NCBI RefSeq assembly: GCF_008123515.1
Contig: NZ_VSSR01000023.1
Coordinates: 166,441-230,440, forward strand
Source: Bradyrhizobium cytisi
GTDB lineage: Bacteria > Pseudomonadota > Alphaproteobacteria > Rhizobiales > Xanthobacteraceae
Direction of reading: 5' to 3'
DNA: 64,000 nt
This document shows, in pieces, positions 57,201 through 62,756 of the stretch. The notes beneath the pieces are model-generated. The model was not told the origin of the DNA. It did not search any database and worked only from the letters and a program-made list of their open reading frames with translations. Numbering within the stretch: position 1 is the stretch's first letter; the number at the start of each line of letters is the position of its first letter. The translations under genes were made by a program, and so were the position numbers.

Positions 57201-57921
57201 GAGCGTCAGCGCCAGCGACTTCACCGGCGGACTGAGTCCATCGGACGACACGCTCACGCTGCTCAACGACGTGACAGGCGTCAGCGTCAACCTCGGCGAC
57301 GGGACCAACACGATCAACCTGGCGGCAGGAACCAATTCGTTCGACAACCTGTTCGGCATCAACCAGGTGAACGGGGCCAGTTCCAGCGACGTCCTGACCG
57401 TCACCCAGCAGTCCTTCGCCACCGTCTTCGACATGGCCGGAGGCACCATTAACTTCAACGACACGACCAACGGCGTCACCGTCGCCAATGCCTCGACGGT
57501 CAACGGCAGCGCCGCCGACGACAACATCACCGTCGCCAACGCGTCCGGGACCACCACGGTGACCGGCGGTCTCGGCGCCGACTACCTGACCGCTGGCGCG
57601 GGCTCGTTCAACTTCAACTTCAACGGCCCGGCCGATTCCGCCGTCGGTCACGGCGACACCATCGTCAACTTCGATGCCGGCCGCGACAACTTCACCTTCA
57701 CCGGCGTCAACGCGGCGACCGCGATCCACTACGTCGACACGGCGGAATTCGACGGCACGGTCGGGTCGCCCTATTGCGAGGCGCGGGTGGACGGCACCGG
57801 ACCAAACGCGCTCCTGCAGATCGACCTCGACGGCGACGGCAAGATGGGAGCCGGCGACATCGAGGTGCACCTGCAGAACTACGTCGGCACCCTCGCGGAC
57901 CACAACTTCCTATTGGCTTAG
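45256..57921 (+). CDS. giant VCBS/cadherin/RTX adhesin-like protein with duplicated RTX tail
   Basis: 4,221 residues, one open frame, no N-terminal signal peptide. Order of domains: six VCBS repeats of 104 residues (6-629); four cadherin-like domains (630-1040); Ig-like region (1041-1275); an SdrD-B-like VDGYIAGAFVFADADGNGVYTPGE block and a helical TPLTTLV segment (1275-1545); RTX nonapeptides (GGAGNDRIAGNAGNDHIDGG, 1547-1608) and RTX-derived modules; a beta-rich region of LNLAAGxN / VDLGAGND repeats; a terminal module with EF-hand loop DVNGDGVIGAGD (to about 2650); four cadherin-like domains (2652-3035); then a second full RTX set ending with DLDGDGKMGAGD and NFLLA. Calcium-dependent, probably type I-secreted surface adhesin. 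Only one cysteine (4174). No HlyB/HlyD-like genes are in the window. Confidence 0.9.
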   Translation: MPNSPAVIGAPTVHDVVEDASLQALTAEGAISITDSNAGQAFFKTSVIASSGDLGSLSIAANGSYVYSVADSKVQYLGAGETKVDTFTVTSLDGTTKQVAFTIIGVNDTAVIGVPTVVDVTEDAASPTLTATGSISITDADHGQAAFKSTVSSAPGNLGALVLQSNGSYTYSVANNAVQYLGAGQIKTDTFTVTSLDGTTKQISFNVHGTNDVAVIGTPTQHDVTEDASSPTLSTTGSISITDADQGQASFRTAVVGASGNLGTLVLAANGTYTYSVADAAVRYLGAGDVKNDTFTVTSLDGTQKQVSFTIHGVNDAAVIGVPTVHDVTEDASHPLLTAVGTISISDADQGQSAFRPTVLSGNGDLGVLVLSGSGSYVYSVADSAVQYLGAGDTKVDTFTVTALDGTTKQISFTIHGTNDAAVIGTPTQHDVTEDASNPTLTAHGTIAISDVDQGQAAFRTTVTSAPGTLGTLVLGANGAYTYSVADGAVQYLGKGDTKVDTFTVTSLDGTQKQVSFTIHGVNDAAAIGTPTVHDVFSNTAATTLTATGSIFISDVDQGEAAFSTKVIAATGTSGHLTLAADGGYTYSVAESVAQHLGATGTKVDVFTVTSLDGTQKQVSFTIHGASNALSAPIDSDAAANTIVEGAAAGSKVGITASVAGASSVTYSLSADSSGGGFAVDATTGVVTVADPTKIDYETAAGHAYSVTVQASDGHGGTSSQAFAIAIADAPPTTPADADAASANSVVEGAPAGTYAGVTASATDVNGPGVTYSLIGDTSGGGFTIDPATGAVTVADPTKIDYESAPNHAYSVVVQASDGTLTSHQTFVIGVTDAAPSIPVDSNAATNTVAEGAAAGTTVGVTASSTDVNGPAVVYSLIADSSGGGFTINAATGVVTVADATKMDYESAQGHAYSVTVQASDGTLTSHQTFAIGVTDVAPSTPVDSNTAANTVVEGAAAGSAVGVTASSTDVNGPALIYSLIGDTSGGGFVVNAATGVVTVADPSKIVFDAAHPSFDVTVDASDGTLHSQQILTIGVTQANHVPVAANDTGSITEDQVGTFAVLANDTLDPDQGAPNNVTIGAISNLVAPSGAHIGAADIGLGVDASNEVVVTLGSDFQHLQAGETATFDVAYILHGNQAGDTSTAALHVTVTGSQDAPTLQVTDASGSDDAPIPLSISAQLVDDGGTLSVVSISGIPASYTLNHGTFFDSDGHWEVAASDLAGLALVPGAQAHADTLHLQVSVASIEGGHPAVATSGITVDVTAGAGDTSNRAVDGYIAGAFVFADADGNGVYTPGEASATTNADGSFTLHDPVGTLIMTGGTDVSTGLAFAGTLKAPEGSTVVTPLTTLVTSVIASAAASGTQISATDAAAQVATAFGIDPTKVDLTTYDPVPAAVGGDPIATSVLSAGVQVQSTVAQISAVGATSSVFDAIAGAITNAGAGPIDLSAGSTVAAIVSDSGVTGDAATLVTGTVTAAVGSIQQAPDVTAIAQAGQVAQGSATASLAAITDFSDTSQTGAVTSTYVDHLADQVQAAVVADPTVAPIQGTAGNDVLVGGAGIDTIDGREGNDQISGGAGADQLFGGAGNDRIAGNAGNDHIDGGAGFDRALYTDATGGITVNMAAGTASGAGVDSDVLVNVEGVVGSAFDDVYDARGFTGSSGTPGTPIGYNEFEGGAGNDTVYGTVNAQGAALTRVSYVSATAGVTVDIKAGTADGDASVGHDTFVGPGIQSVWGSAYNDTILGSDNGFGTAEVFAGFAGNDLIDGRGGFDRADYNADPTTTSGITVNMAAGIVTGDASIGTDTLRSIEAVRGTNFADHYDATGFSGTSTNAGSSGTFNEFTGNGGDDVIVGNGATRLGFNNATAGVTVDFVAGTADGDASVGHDVFTGVNAVQASMFDDTLRGGATNDTFTGLAGNDYIDGRGGFDVSSYNNIFFTTGGVTVNMAAGTATGDASIGSDTLRSIEGIQGTNFVDHYDATGYGAAGALNVGNNGTFNQFEGLGGDDVIVGNGNTRLIYTNAAAAVTVDLSLGTAHGTAAGDAANIGTDSFTGVFSVIGSAFGDALIGSAHSDMFVGGGGNDSIDGGAGGDVTIYSGTLAQYTITTNAGQTTVSDHVAGRDGTDTLVNVEALQFTNANVLIASGSAANPVDLSDTRLFFNGQPNVLTTMTGSADDYVKINQGLSGHLIDLGAGGNDTVILGVTGGYNLTLANVEHVVGTAGDDFIGLNTDVNRLSIDMGAGNDTINLANGVNSVSETNTENLNGSDWSGAASNDTLTLLNDVSGLSVNLAQGTNTLNLAAGANSLLIVSNIDTINGTSSADALTISNGAYTPNNDLSIDLGAGDDALTVGSQYGSFALHNVEHLVVSGQQDAFYSLTNDQTGLSVDLGAGNTGLQIASGANTLALTHVQSVGTSDYVGLGGTSSPSDDRLTLTNDVAGLTVNLQLGDNTLNLAAGTNSITAYNVQHVNGSASDDVLTMIDAGGSAVDLGAGNDTLNLVGPASVTVTNVEQVNGSAFTDFITDATVVGTTTITGGGGSDFITAGAATDVIRYTDASESSSATGMDAVTNFDATQDQFLLDGAAGAAGAIHFMASGVLDGTPATPHGEAILVDVGGQQQLQIDVNGDGVIGAGDITVVMNGLAGTLSDANFAVITPNHAPTDIALGPIVPALVPENSAPGSLVGLLSDTDPDAGDTANYVLTDDAGGLFAISNGNQIVTTAPLDFEQAASHQVTVQVTDHAGATFSKNFQIDVTNVNEAPTDITLSNHAVAENAPGFTVVGNLSAVDPDAGGTATYTLVDDAGGLFTLVANQLVTTGPLDYEQAASHQITVRATDGGGLTVDKTFTIATTNVNEAPTAVLLSNTSVAENSAADTVVGALSALDPDAGDTATFTLTNDAGGLFAILNGNLVTTAPLNFEQATSHQVTVRVTDGGGLTHGSNFTIATTNVNEAPTDILLSNAVIPQGTANGTVVGTLSAVDPDAGDTATVTLLDDAGGQFSVSGGNLVVAGPLTAGTEQVTVHATDAGGLAFDKTIAITVNAGALVTGTAGPDTLVGTTGDDTIQGFGGNDRLQGLAGNDILDGGQGFDRAVYTDAASGITANLAAGTVTGGSGSDTLVHVEGVVGSDFADTFDATGFTGDAGVAGTQIGFNEFEGRGGNDSITGAVNSQGALLTRISYVSATGSVTVDLQAHTATGDSSVGTDTLVGSGFGGVIGSAGADTLLGSNNANGTVEIFDGRGGNDLINGRGGFDRADYSQDPTTTSGITVNMAAGTVTGDSTVGTDTLRSVESVRGTNFADHYDATGFAGNSTNAGSNGTFNEFVGMGGDDVIVGNGNTRLSYINATGGVTVDMQTGATPGTGTADGDASTGHDTFSGVNAVQGSMFDDVLRGSGNTASTETFYGGAGNDLIDGRGGFDLATYNNIYFSTGAVSVNMGAGTVDGDASTGHDTLRSIEAVQGTNFNDVYDASTFGTGAALNIGNNGTFNQFEGLGGNDTITGNGNTRIIYSSATAGVTIHLAAGTATGDSSVGTDTFTAVNSSTGSQLADTYDASGFVDAGTFTSGTFNLFEGLGGNDTITGNGSTRIAYTQAASGVSVDLSVGNAHSIAASDGAGIGIDTILGGVNSVQGSNFADTITGGSANEFLFGGSGADTISGGGGNDTLTGQSGNDTLDGGTGTDMASFTGTMAQYAVTTNGSTGVTTVADNVAGRDGTDTLTNVEVLQFSDATVLLTAGTAANPVDVSAYNLLPGKIVGTAGDDFLAVGGNVFGHQIDLGAGDDTVSLASPNFYQLNLLNVEHVTGSTGDDNVNLVSNAAGLTVDLGAGTDDMTLAGGVNSLSVTNVEILTSNDFSGPAVDDTLTLLNNAGGGMNVNLAEGDNTLNLAAGSNTFAYLFNIQHVHGTASDDVLTVTGGIYTPDNNPTVDLGGGDNTLNLSGGSLTALNIQHIGGDANDNFVTFNNELSGVAIDLGAGNDHVTLANGANSVSLTNVESVSASDFTGGLSPSDDTLTLLNDVTGVSVNLGDGTNTINLAAGTNSFDNLFGINQVNGASSSDVLTVTQQSFATVFDMAGGTINFNDTTNGVTVANASTVNGSAADDNITVANASGTTTVTGGLGADYLTAGAGSFNFNFNGPADSAVGHGDTIVNFDAGRDNFTFTGVNAATAIHYVDTAEFDGTVGSPYCEARVDGTGPNALLQIDLDGDGKMGAGDIEVHLQNYVGTLADHNFLLA
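45271..47142 (+). repeat. six tandem 312-bp VCBS repeat units
   Basis: Six copies of a 104-codon unit in the 5' part of the giant gene. Each begins with xVIGxPT and carries SISITDADQGQ, YSVADxAVQYLGAG and DTFTVTSLDGT blocks. Units 2 to 5 are the most alike; unit 1 and unit 6 (VFSNTAATT in place of VTEDAS) diverge. Expansion by unequal crossing-over is likely. Confidence 0.9.
49897..53205 (+). repeat. RTX tail, first copy, within the giant gene
   Basis: About 3.3 kb coding for RTX nonapeptides, FDRA-YTDA / DRADYNADPTTTSGITVNMAAG / NGTFNQFEGLGG modules, LNLAAG beta repeats and a terminal VTNFDATQDQF...DVNGDGVIGAGD module. The same order recurs at 54370-57921. Confidence 0.85.
54370..57921 (+). 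repeat. RTX tail, second copy, within the giant gene
   Basis: About 3.55 kb repeating the module order of 49897-53205, for example DRADYSQDPTTTSGITVNMAAG, NNGTFNQFEGLGG and IVNFDAGRDNF...DLDGDGKMGAGD. It ends with a hydrophobic C-terminus (NFLLA) typical of type I secretion substrates. Confidence 0.85.
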
Positions 57922-58093
57922 GAGATTGCGGGGTCGCCGCCGCTATTCGCCAGAACCAGCTCCCGACACGAATCGACGCGATGGAAAACTCCAGTTCGAC
58001 CGGCTGCGGAATCGCGCAGCACTTGAAGTGACCGCGAGTGTTGCGTCGCTGGATGGCCGTAAGATGCGGATGCAACATCGTGGCATAACCGGG

Positions 58094-58684
58094 CTAGTCG
58101 TCGCTCGACCCGGTGCTGCGGCTCGTCGAAGCGCCATTCTGGCGGACCGCGCCGCGCTCGGAGGGTTCTCTGCCGACCGTGGAGCGCAGTTCGGCCAAGT
58201 CGCTGAAGACGTCGGCTTGGCGGCGGAGTTCGTCTGCGATCATGGGTGGCCGGCTGACGATGGTGGAGACCACCGTTACCCGGACGCCGCGGCGCTGCAC
58301 GGCCTCTACCAGCGAGCGGAAGTCGCCGTCACCCGAGAACAGCACCATCTGGTCGATGTGCTCTGCGAGTTCCATGGCGTCGACCGCGAGCTCGATGTCC
58401 ATGTTGCCCTTGACCTTGCGGCGGCCGGAGGCGTCGATGAATTCCTTGGTCGCCTTGGTGACGACCGTGTAGCCGTTGTAGTCGAGCCAGTCGACGAGCG
58501 GGCGGATCGACGAATACTCCTGATCCTCGATGACGGCCGTGTAGTAGTAGGCGCGAACAAGGGTGCCGCAGCCCTCGAACGCCTTCAGCAGGCGCTTGTA
58601 GTCGATGTCGAATCCCAAGGTCCTTGCGGTGGCGTAGAGATTGGCGCCATCGACGAAGAGCGCGATCCTGCTCGGTGCGGACAT
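58094..58684 (-). CDS. NYN domain protein (LabA/DUF88 family)
   Basis: 196 residues. The PIN-like NYN nuclease fold shows IALFVDGANLYATARTLGFDIDYKRLL at the N-terminus (first Asp), VKGNMDIELAVDAMELAEHIDQMVLFSGDGDFRSLVEAVQRRGVRVTVV in the centre (further acidic residues, SGDGDF) and a disordered Ser/Arg-rich tail. Such proteins are predicted RNases with four conserved aspartates, all seen here. I chose ATG 58684 (MSAPSRIALF). It is convergent with the giant RTX gene, and intact. Confidence 0.9.
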   Translation of the reverse strand: MSAPSRIALFVDGANLYATARTLGFDIDYKRLLKAFEGCGTLVRAYYYTAVIEDQEYSSIRPLVDWLDYNGYTVVTKATKEFIDASGRRKVKGNMDIELAVDAMELAEHIDQMVLFSGDGDFRSLVEAVQRRGVRVTVVSTIVSRPPMIADELRRQADVFSDLAELRSTVGREPSERGAVRQNGASTSRSTGSSDD

Positions 58685-59001
58685 GTGGACGCTGCCGGAA
58701 ATTGGTTTCCAGGACGGAGCAGGAGCTTCCATCCGGACTCCAGGTCATCGAGGCAAAAATCTTCAGGTAAGGTCGGGTGGCCGGGTCTCGCTTCCGCTCA
58801 TCCGCATTCCGCTCATCCGCATTCTGCGGCTCCGACACTTCGGAGGCTACGCGCAATGTCTTCCGCCTCAAAGCATTTTTCCTTCAACGAAGGACTATTC
58901 GCTGATCGCCGCGAGCAAATTTGGACGCCTAGGATCTGAACCTGCGGCAGCAGGGGTAAGACAAAGCCAATGGGAAGTCCCCCTGACGGGTTGGCGGTGC
59001 G
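58685..59001. other. 317-bp stretch without a convincing gene
   Basis: Between the NYN gene and the next small gene. GC-rich open frames have no motifs. It should hold the NYN promoter. CCGCTCATCCGCATT at 58795-58809 is followed at once by a second CCGCTCATCCGCATT, a short tandem duplication. Confidence 0.4.
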
Positions 59002-59307
59002 ATGCGATTCCCTGTTTTCGAGACCCACCTGAGAAAGCGCGGCCGCACGTGGTGGTTCTTGTGCACGGCCGACGGCCGGAGGCTTAGGCACGGGTTCGAA
59101 GCCAAGCGCTCTACAGCCAGATATCGGGCCAACCGGGCACTGTTCGAGGTGCTGCTGTTCGCGGCGCCTTTGTCGGAGAGTGCCCCGACAGGGGCCGGTT
59201 CAGCCGGCGGCCCAGCCGCTCGGCCAGCTAAACAGCGCAGCCTGCGCCGCATCGTCGCCGCCGAATGCTGCCAAGCCGCACCCTCCCTCTTGCCAAGCGT
59301 TGGTTAG
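59002..59307 (+). CDS. small hypothetical protein
   Basis: 101 residues. The first 55 (MRFPVFETHLRKRGRTWWFLCTADGRRL, YRANRALFEVLLFAAP) look like a short basic protein family seen repeatedly in Bradyrhizobium, as far as I recall. The rest is Pro/Ala-rich and may be out of the original frame. Function unknown. Confidence 0.45.
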   Translation: MRFPVFETHLRKRGRTWWFLCTADGRRLRHGFEAKRSTARYRANRALFEVLLFAAPLSESAPTGAGSAGGPAARPAKQRSLRRIVAAECCQAAPSLLPSVG

Positions 59308-59382
59308 AAGGTCAGAATTCACGAGATTTTGCAGCACTCTTGATTTTGACGTCGTGCGCTAATTTTCCAATGGGGGTCTCCC

Positions 59383-59583
59383 ATGTTCGATCCTGCGACG
59401 ACCGCGCTTTTGCGCGCGGTGCTGGACGAGGTCTGCGAAAGCGTTTCCCGGACCGAAACCGGCACCCGTACCCACGTGGCCTCGAAAATTCTGGAAGCCG
59501 TGACCAGGGGCGCCACGTCTCCGGACCAGCTCAAGCAGATCGGACGTCAGGCTCTGTCCGACGCGCCGACCATGTGGCGATAG
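59383..59583 (+). CDS. small helical protein, unknown function
   Basis: 66 residues: TTALLRAVLDEVCESVSRTETGTRTHVASKILEAVTRGATSPDQLKQIGRQAL. All helical and acidic, with a GGGGGTC-like spacer upstream. Small proteins of this type are widespread and multicopy in Bradyrhizobium. Its 17-nt gap to the next gene suggests an operon. Confidence 0.6.
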   Translation: MFDPATTALLRAVLDEVCESVSRTETGTRTHVASKILEAVTRGATSPDQLKQIGRQALSDAPTMWR

Positions 59584-59600
59584 ACGGACGAGGGCGAGGG

Positions 59601-60023
59601 GTGAACTTCCAGGTCACGGTGCTGAAGATCCTGGTGAGCTATCCCGACGGCTTTGCCCCGATGGCCGACCTCAAGCGTGACATGGCAATTCTGGCGACCA
59701 GCGGTCGTGACTGGGCGGAGCGGACCAAGCGCCTCGCCGCGCGGGTGCCGGACCTGGACATCTTCTCGCAGGCGCTCGTCGAGCGCCTGAACGGCGGCTG
59801 GCGCATTACGGAGAATGGGCGGGCGGTGCTCGAATTCATGGAAGCCCGCCCCGTTGCGCCCGAACCGATCCTGGCGCCCCGGGTCGAGGAGGCTACGGCC
59901 GCGATGGTCGCTGCGACGCAGGTACTTCCGCTGCGGCAGGCGGTCGATCGAGCCAAACGGCGGCGCGAACGCCGCGAACGTCGGCGCGAGGCGCGCGAAC
60001 GAGCGAGGGCGAACGCCTCCTGA
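59601..60023 (+). CDS. hypothetical protein with winged-helix-like N-terminus
   Basis: 140 residues from GTG 59601 (GGCGAGGG ribosome-binding site). NFQVTVLKILVSYPDGFAPMADLKRDMAIL and VERLNGGWRITENGRAVLEFMEA resemble a winged-helix fold (helices followed by a GGxxxTxxGRxxLE wing). The C-terminal 30 residues are almost all Arg, Glu and Ala. Probably a DNA- or RNA-binding protein; no function known. Follows the 66-residue gene closely. Confidence 0.6.
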   Translation: MNFQVTVLKILVSYPDGFAPMADLKRDMAILATSGRDWAERTKRLAARVPDLDIFSQALVERLNGGWRITENGRAVLEFMEARPVAPEPILAPRVEEATAAMVAATQVLPLRQAVDRAKRRRERRERRREARERARANAS

Positions 60024-60034
60024 AGTGTCCTACA

Positions 60035-60430
60035 GAGCCGGCAAGGCACGAAAAGAAGATGACGGGAGCCGAACCCCCGCGCTATCGCCAGCTGCGGCCG
60101 CTCCCCCGACCCTGACCACGCCCAGTCCCCACATTTGAATGGAGGGCCCGTTTCCGCCGACGAGAGCACCTGTCGTTCGATCCGGCCTTGATCGGTGAGG
60201 ACACACGGCGTCCACAGACCGATCCGCTCGATCATCGCCGTGGGGTCCGGGTTCGATGAGGGTTTCCCGCGGCATCCGCTCGAGGTCCAGGCCCGCAGTG
60301 GCGATGTTCTCGCCCCAGGTCCCCGCCGGGCATGTGGTCGAGTGGGCATCGCATCGGCGTCCGGGTTGATCCGGCGCGACGTCTGCACCTTGCGCTTCGG
60401 GGAGATCGATCTCACGCGGCTTGCAGGATC
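60035..60430 (-). pseudogene. MOSC domain protein remnant
   Basis: On the minus strand, TWGENIATAGLDLERMP matches the MOSC signature (WGENixTxGLDLxxLP). After a frame change, AMIERIGLWTPC matches the block with the conserved cysteine (xIExtGxRxPC). After another, LGVVRVGGAAAAGDSAGV matches the C-terminal xGVxAxVxxGGxVxxGD strand. The N-terminal third is not recognisable and overlaps the hydrolase gene end. At least two frameshifts, so not functional. Confidence 0.55.
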
Positions 60431-61230
60431 GACTCGCTGACGCGGTCCGGTGCATCGAGCATGGCCATGTGCCCAACGTCCGGCCATTCGAATGTGGCCC
60501 ACGACTGGTCGCTTTTGCAGTCTGCCAGTGCCTTGTCGAAGGGCGGCTGAGGAAATCTTGGGAGGCGGATGTACGTCTTCTTCGCCACCTTCTGGAGCGC
60601 CCCGGAAACCTTGATCTGCTGGAGATAGGTGCCGACTGGATGCGGAGTAACCTTGGACTCGGCGAACGCCCGATCGCGCTCGGCAACAACACTGGACGGA
60701 TAATGCGCCGATCCGCGAACGCCCGCCTCGCCCTTATCGACGGCGGCTTGTATGCCTTTGCGGACCGGCTCGGCTGCGTAGTCCGCCACCCTTTGTCCAT
60801 CCGCCGGAATGTAGGCATCAAGCCATACAACCGATGAGACGCGATCGCCGATGCTTTCGAGTGCGCCCGAGCCGACAAACCCTGCATAGGACCACGCCAC
60901 AAGGCAGATGTTCTCGAGACTTTCCCATTTGATCAGGTTGACGACGTCGGCGATGTGGGTGTCCAGATTGACGTCCTTGCTCAGCAAATGCGAGCGCTCG
61001 GCCAAACCCGTGAGCGACGGAGCGAACACTTTGTGGCCGCCCTGTTCCAGCCGGTCACTGACCCGGCGCCATATCCAGCCGCCGCAAAAAGCCCCGCTGA
61101 CGAAGACGAAGGTCTTTCGCGCCGATTGGGCGCGGGCGGCATCGATCACGCCGGATGTCGCTGTTGCCATCAGACCGCCTGCTGCAGCGCTGCGAAGGAC
61201 GCGGCGGCGAGTGACGTGAATTCTTGCCAC
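60412..61230 (-). CDS. exported alpha/beta hydrolase with twin-arginine-like leader
   Basis: 272 residues from GTG 61230, with a GGGAGA ribosome-binding site 9 nt upstream. The N-terminus has TRRRVLRSAAAGGLMATATSG, a likely Tat-type leader. The core reads FVFVSGAFCGGWIW (oxyanion strand), VAWSYAGFVGSGALE (nucleophile Ser), VVWLDAYIPADG and EWPDVGHMAMLDAPDRV (catalytic His). It belongs to the same superfamily as the gene at 24423. Substrate unknown. Intact, though flanked by pseudogenes. Confidence 0.82.
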   Translation of the reverse strand: MARIHVTRRRVLRSAAAGGLMATATSGVIDAARAQSARKTFVFVSGAFCGGWIWRRVSDRLEQGGHKVFAPSLTGLAERSHLLSKDVNLDTHIADVVNLIKWESLENICLVAWSYAGFVGSGALESIGDRVSSVVWLDAYIPADGQRVADYAAEPVRKGIQAAVDKGEAGVRGSAHYPSSVVAERDRAFAESKVTPHPVGTYLQQIKVSGALQKVAKKTYIRLPRFPQPPFDKALADCKSDQSWATFEWPDVGHMAMLDAPDRVSESILQAA

Positions 61231-61462
61231 GACACGTCTCCCTATCGTTAGGCAATTCACCACTATTAGTTGTCGATCATAGAGAGTTGCCGCCAAAGCG
61301 GCAAGGCGGGTCTGTCGCGGCGGGCCGCCCAACCTCGGAGAGGAAAGCCGAGGCATGTCGGCAAGGCGGCGAGCGGCCGCCGCGCACGGACGGCGGGATC
61401 GTTGCGAAACCTGCGAATCCCTACAGCGTTGCACCGCCATCAAATCCCTACAGGAGGAGCCG

Positions 61463-61642
61463 ATGTCAGCAGCGAAGAAGGCACCGCGTGGACGCAAGCA
61501 GGACGGCGCGCGCGTCGCCGGCGGGCAGAAGTACGAAGTCGCCTATGAGGCGAAGTAGACCGGCCGCTCCGCCGCCACGATCAAGAAGGCCGTGAAGAAG
61601 GTGGGCAACTCCCGCAAGAAGGTCGAGAAGCGTCTCGGCCGC
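61463..61642 (+). pseudogene. DUF3606 protein interrupted by an amber codon
   Basis: A strong AGGAGGAGC ribosome-binding site precedes ATG 61463. The frame reads GGQKYEVAYEAK then TAG (61556-61558) then TGRSAATIKKAVKKVGNSRKKVEKRLGR. The joined sequence is a DUF3606 domain (YEVxYxAKxTGxSxxxIxxAVxKVGxSxxxVxxxL). One base change (for example AAG to TAG) would restore it. Either dead, or read through. Confidence 0.7.
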
Positions 61643-61689
61643 TGGCGGCCAGGTTGGCCGCATACTCGGCGTGGCGGCCAGCGAGGTCA

Positions 61690-61852
61690 TCAGACCCTGC
61701 TAGAGAACCGCGTGAACGCCGTCAGCGTCTGTAGCCGCGGCTCGACGTCGCTCAGGTAGATCTCCGCCTTCAGAAACGCGAGCTCGCCTTCGAGAGCGGC
61801 CTCGTCGACGTCGATATAACAGGACTTCGGTCTACCGTCGCTGCCGTCGCTT
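61690..61852 (-). pseudogene. 3' part of a small gene
   Basis: The minus strand reads GRPKSCYIDVDEAALEGELAFLKAEIYLSDVEPRL to a stop at 61690-61692, with no start codon before an in-frame TGA at about 61852. It looks like the end of a small helical protein whose start has been lost. Unknown family. Confidence 0.3.
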
Positions 61853-62584
61853 CAGCGGTAGCCGCGTCGCTTCAGCGAGTCCTTGAGTTCGAACGGCGAC
61901 TGCTCGGCCCATACGCGTACGGTTGGCTTGCGGGCGTTCTCCAGCAGGAGGGCGAGCGCGGGCGACCCCGTGCGGCAATTGGAAAGCAAGGACTTCCAGC
62001 AGAGCGTGGCAGTCGTCGACGGCCCGATGACCCTGGTGGAAGAACCCGGCTCCGTTCAAAAGGTAACCGAGTTGGGCTCCCACGAATCCGTGCGCGCGCC
62101 AGTCAATCTCGCTCATGCTGCAGCCCCAGGCCTTGTGCTCGAACTCGGGCCAGTAGCGTTCGGCAAATTTCCTATCGAAACTGCTGTTATGCGCTATCAT
62201 GATAACTGCGCGTTCGGCGAAGGCTGTAACCGCCGCAGCGTCGAATTTGTGGCCGGCAACCATTTCATTGGTGATGCCGGTAAGCGCTGTTACCCGGGCG
62301 GGATCGTCACGGACGGCTCGTTGAAGGCGGAGAACGTCTCGCGGACCCCGACGACGCGGCCGTCCGGCGTGTAGTCGAACTTGACCATGCCGAGCTCGAT
62401 GATCTCGTCCCTGACGTGATCGAGGCCGGTCGTCTCGGCGTCCAGCAGGATGCCGGTCCTGCATTCCTGCCCATGGGCGGCAGGGACGCGGGCCGCGGTA
62501 CCAGGTGCCGCAGCACCCCCGGTAGTCGGCCGACAGGCTCAATGCTTCGGCCATCGCGGTCAGATCGGATGGGTTTTGAAACAT
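61852..62584 (-). pseudogene. DEDDh 3'-5' exonuclease, frameshifted
   Basis: Exo I motif LLDAETTGLDHVRDEIIELGMVKF is in one frame and stops after VTIPPG. The next frame gives VTALTGITNEMVAG, then ExoII IAHNSSFDRKF and ExoIII HRAVDDCHALLEVL. A third frame carries the end, LALLLENARKPTVRVWAEQSPFELKDSLKRRGYR. All DnaQ-like catalytic residues are still present, but two frameshifts separate them. The original would be a stand-alone exonuclease of about 240 residues, often phage- or plasmid-linked. Confidence 0.75.
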
Positions 62585-62756
62585 CTCTTCTCGAGGTGAG
62601 TCTACCCGATGGCTCGTTGAGGCCGCAGAATACCGAGAGCGCCGGCGACGAGGTATCTAAAAGACAGCATTGCCGCCTGCCGATGAAGGAACGGCGCCGC
62701 CGAGAAGGGGCTGCCGGGCTAAGCCGTGGTATGAACCCGGCCCGACCAGGCATCAT

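Noticed and set aside
60030..60080. Possible tRNA remnant at AGCCGAACCCCCGCG
   Set aside because: The bases resemble an antisense T-arm, but no anticodon arm or acceptor partner is found, and the region fits the MOSC remnant.
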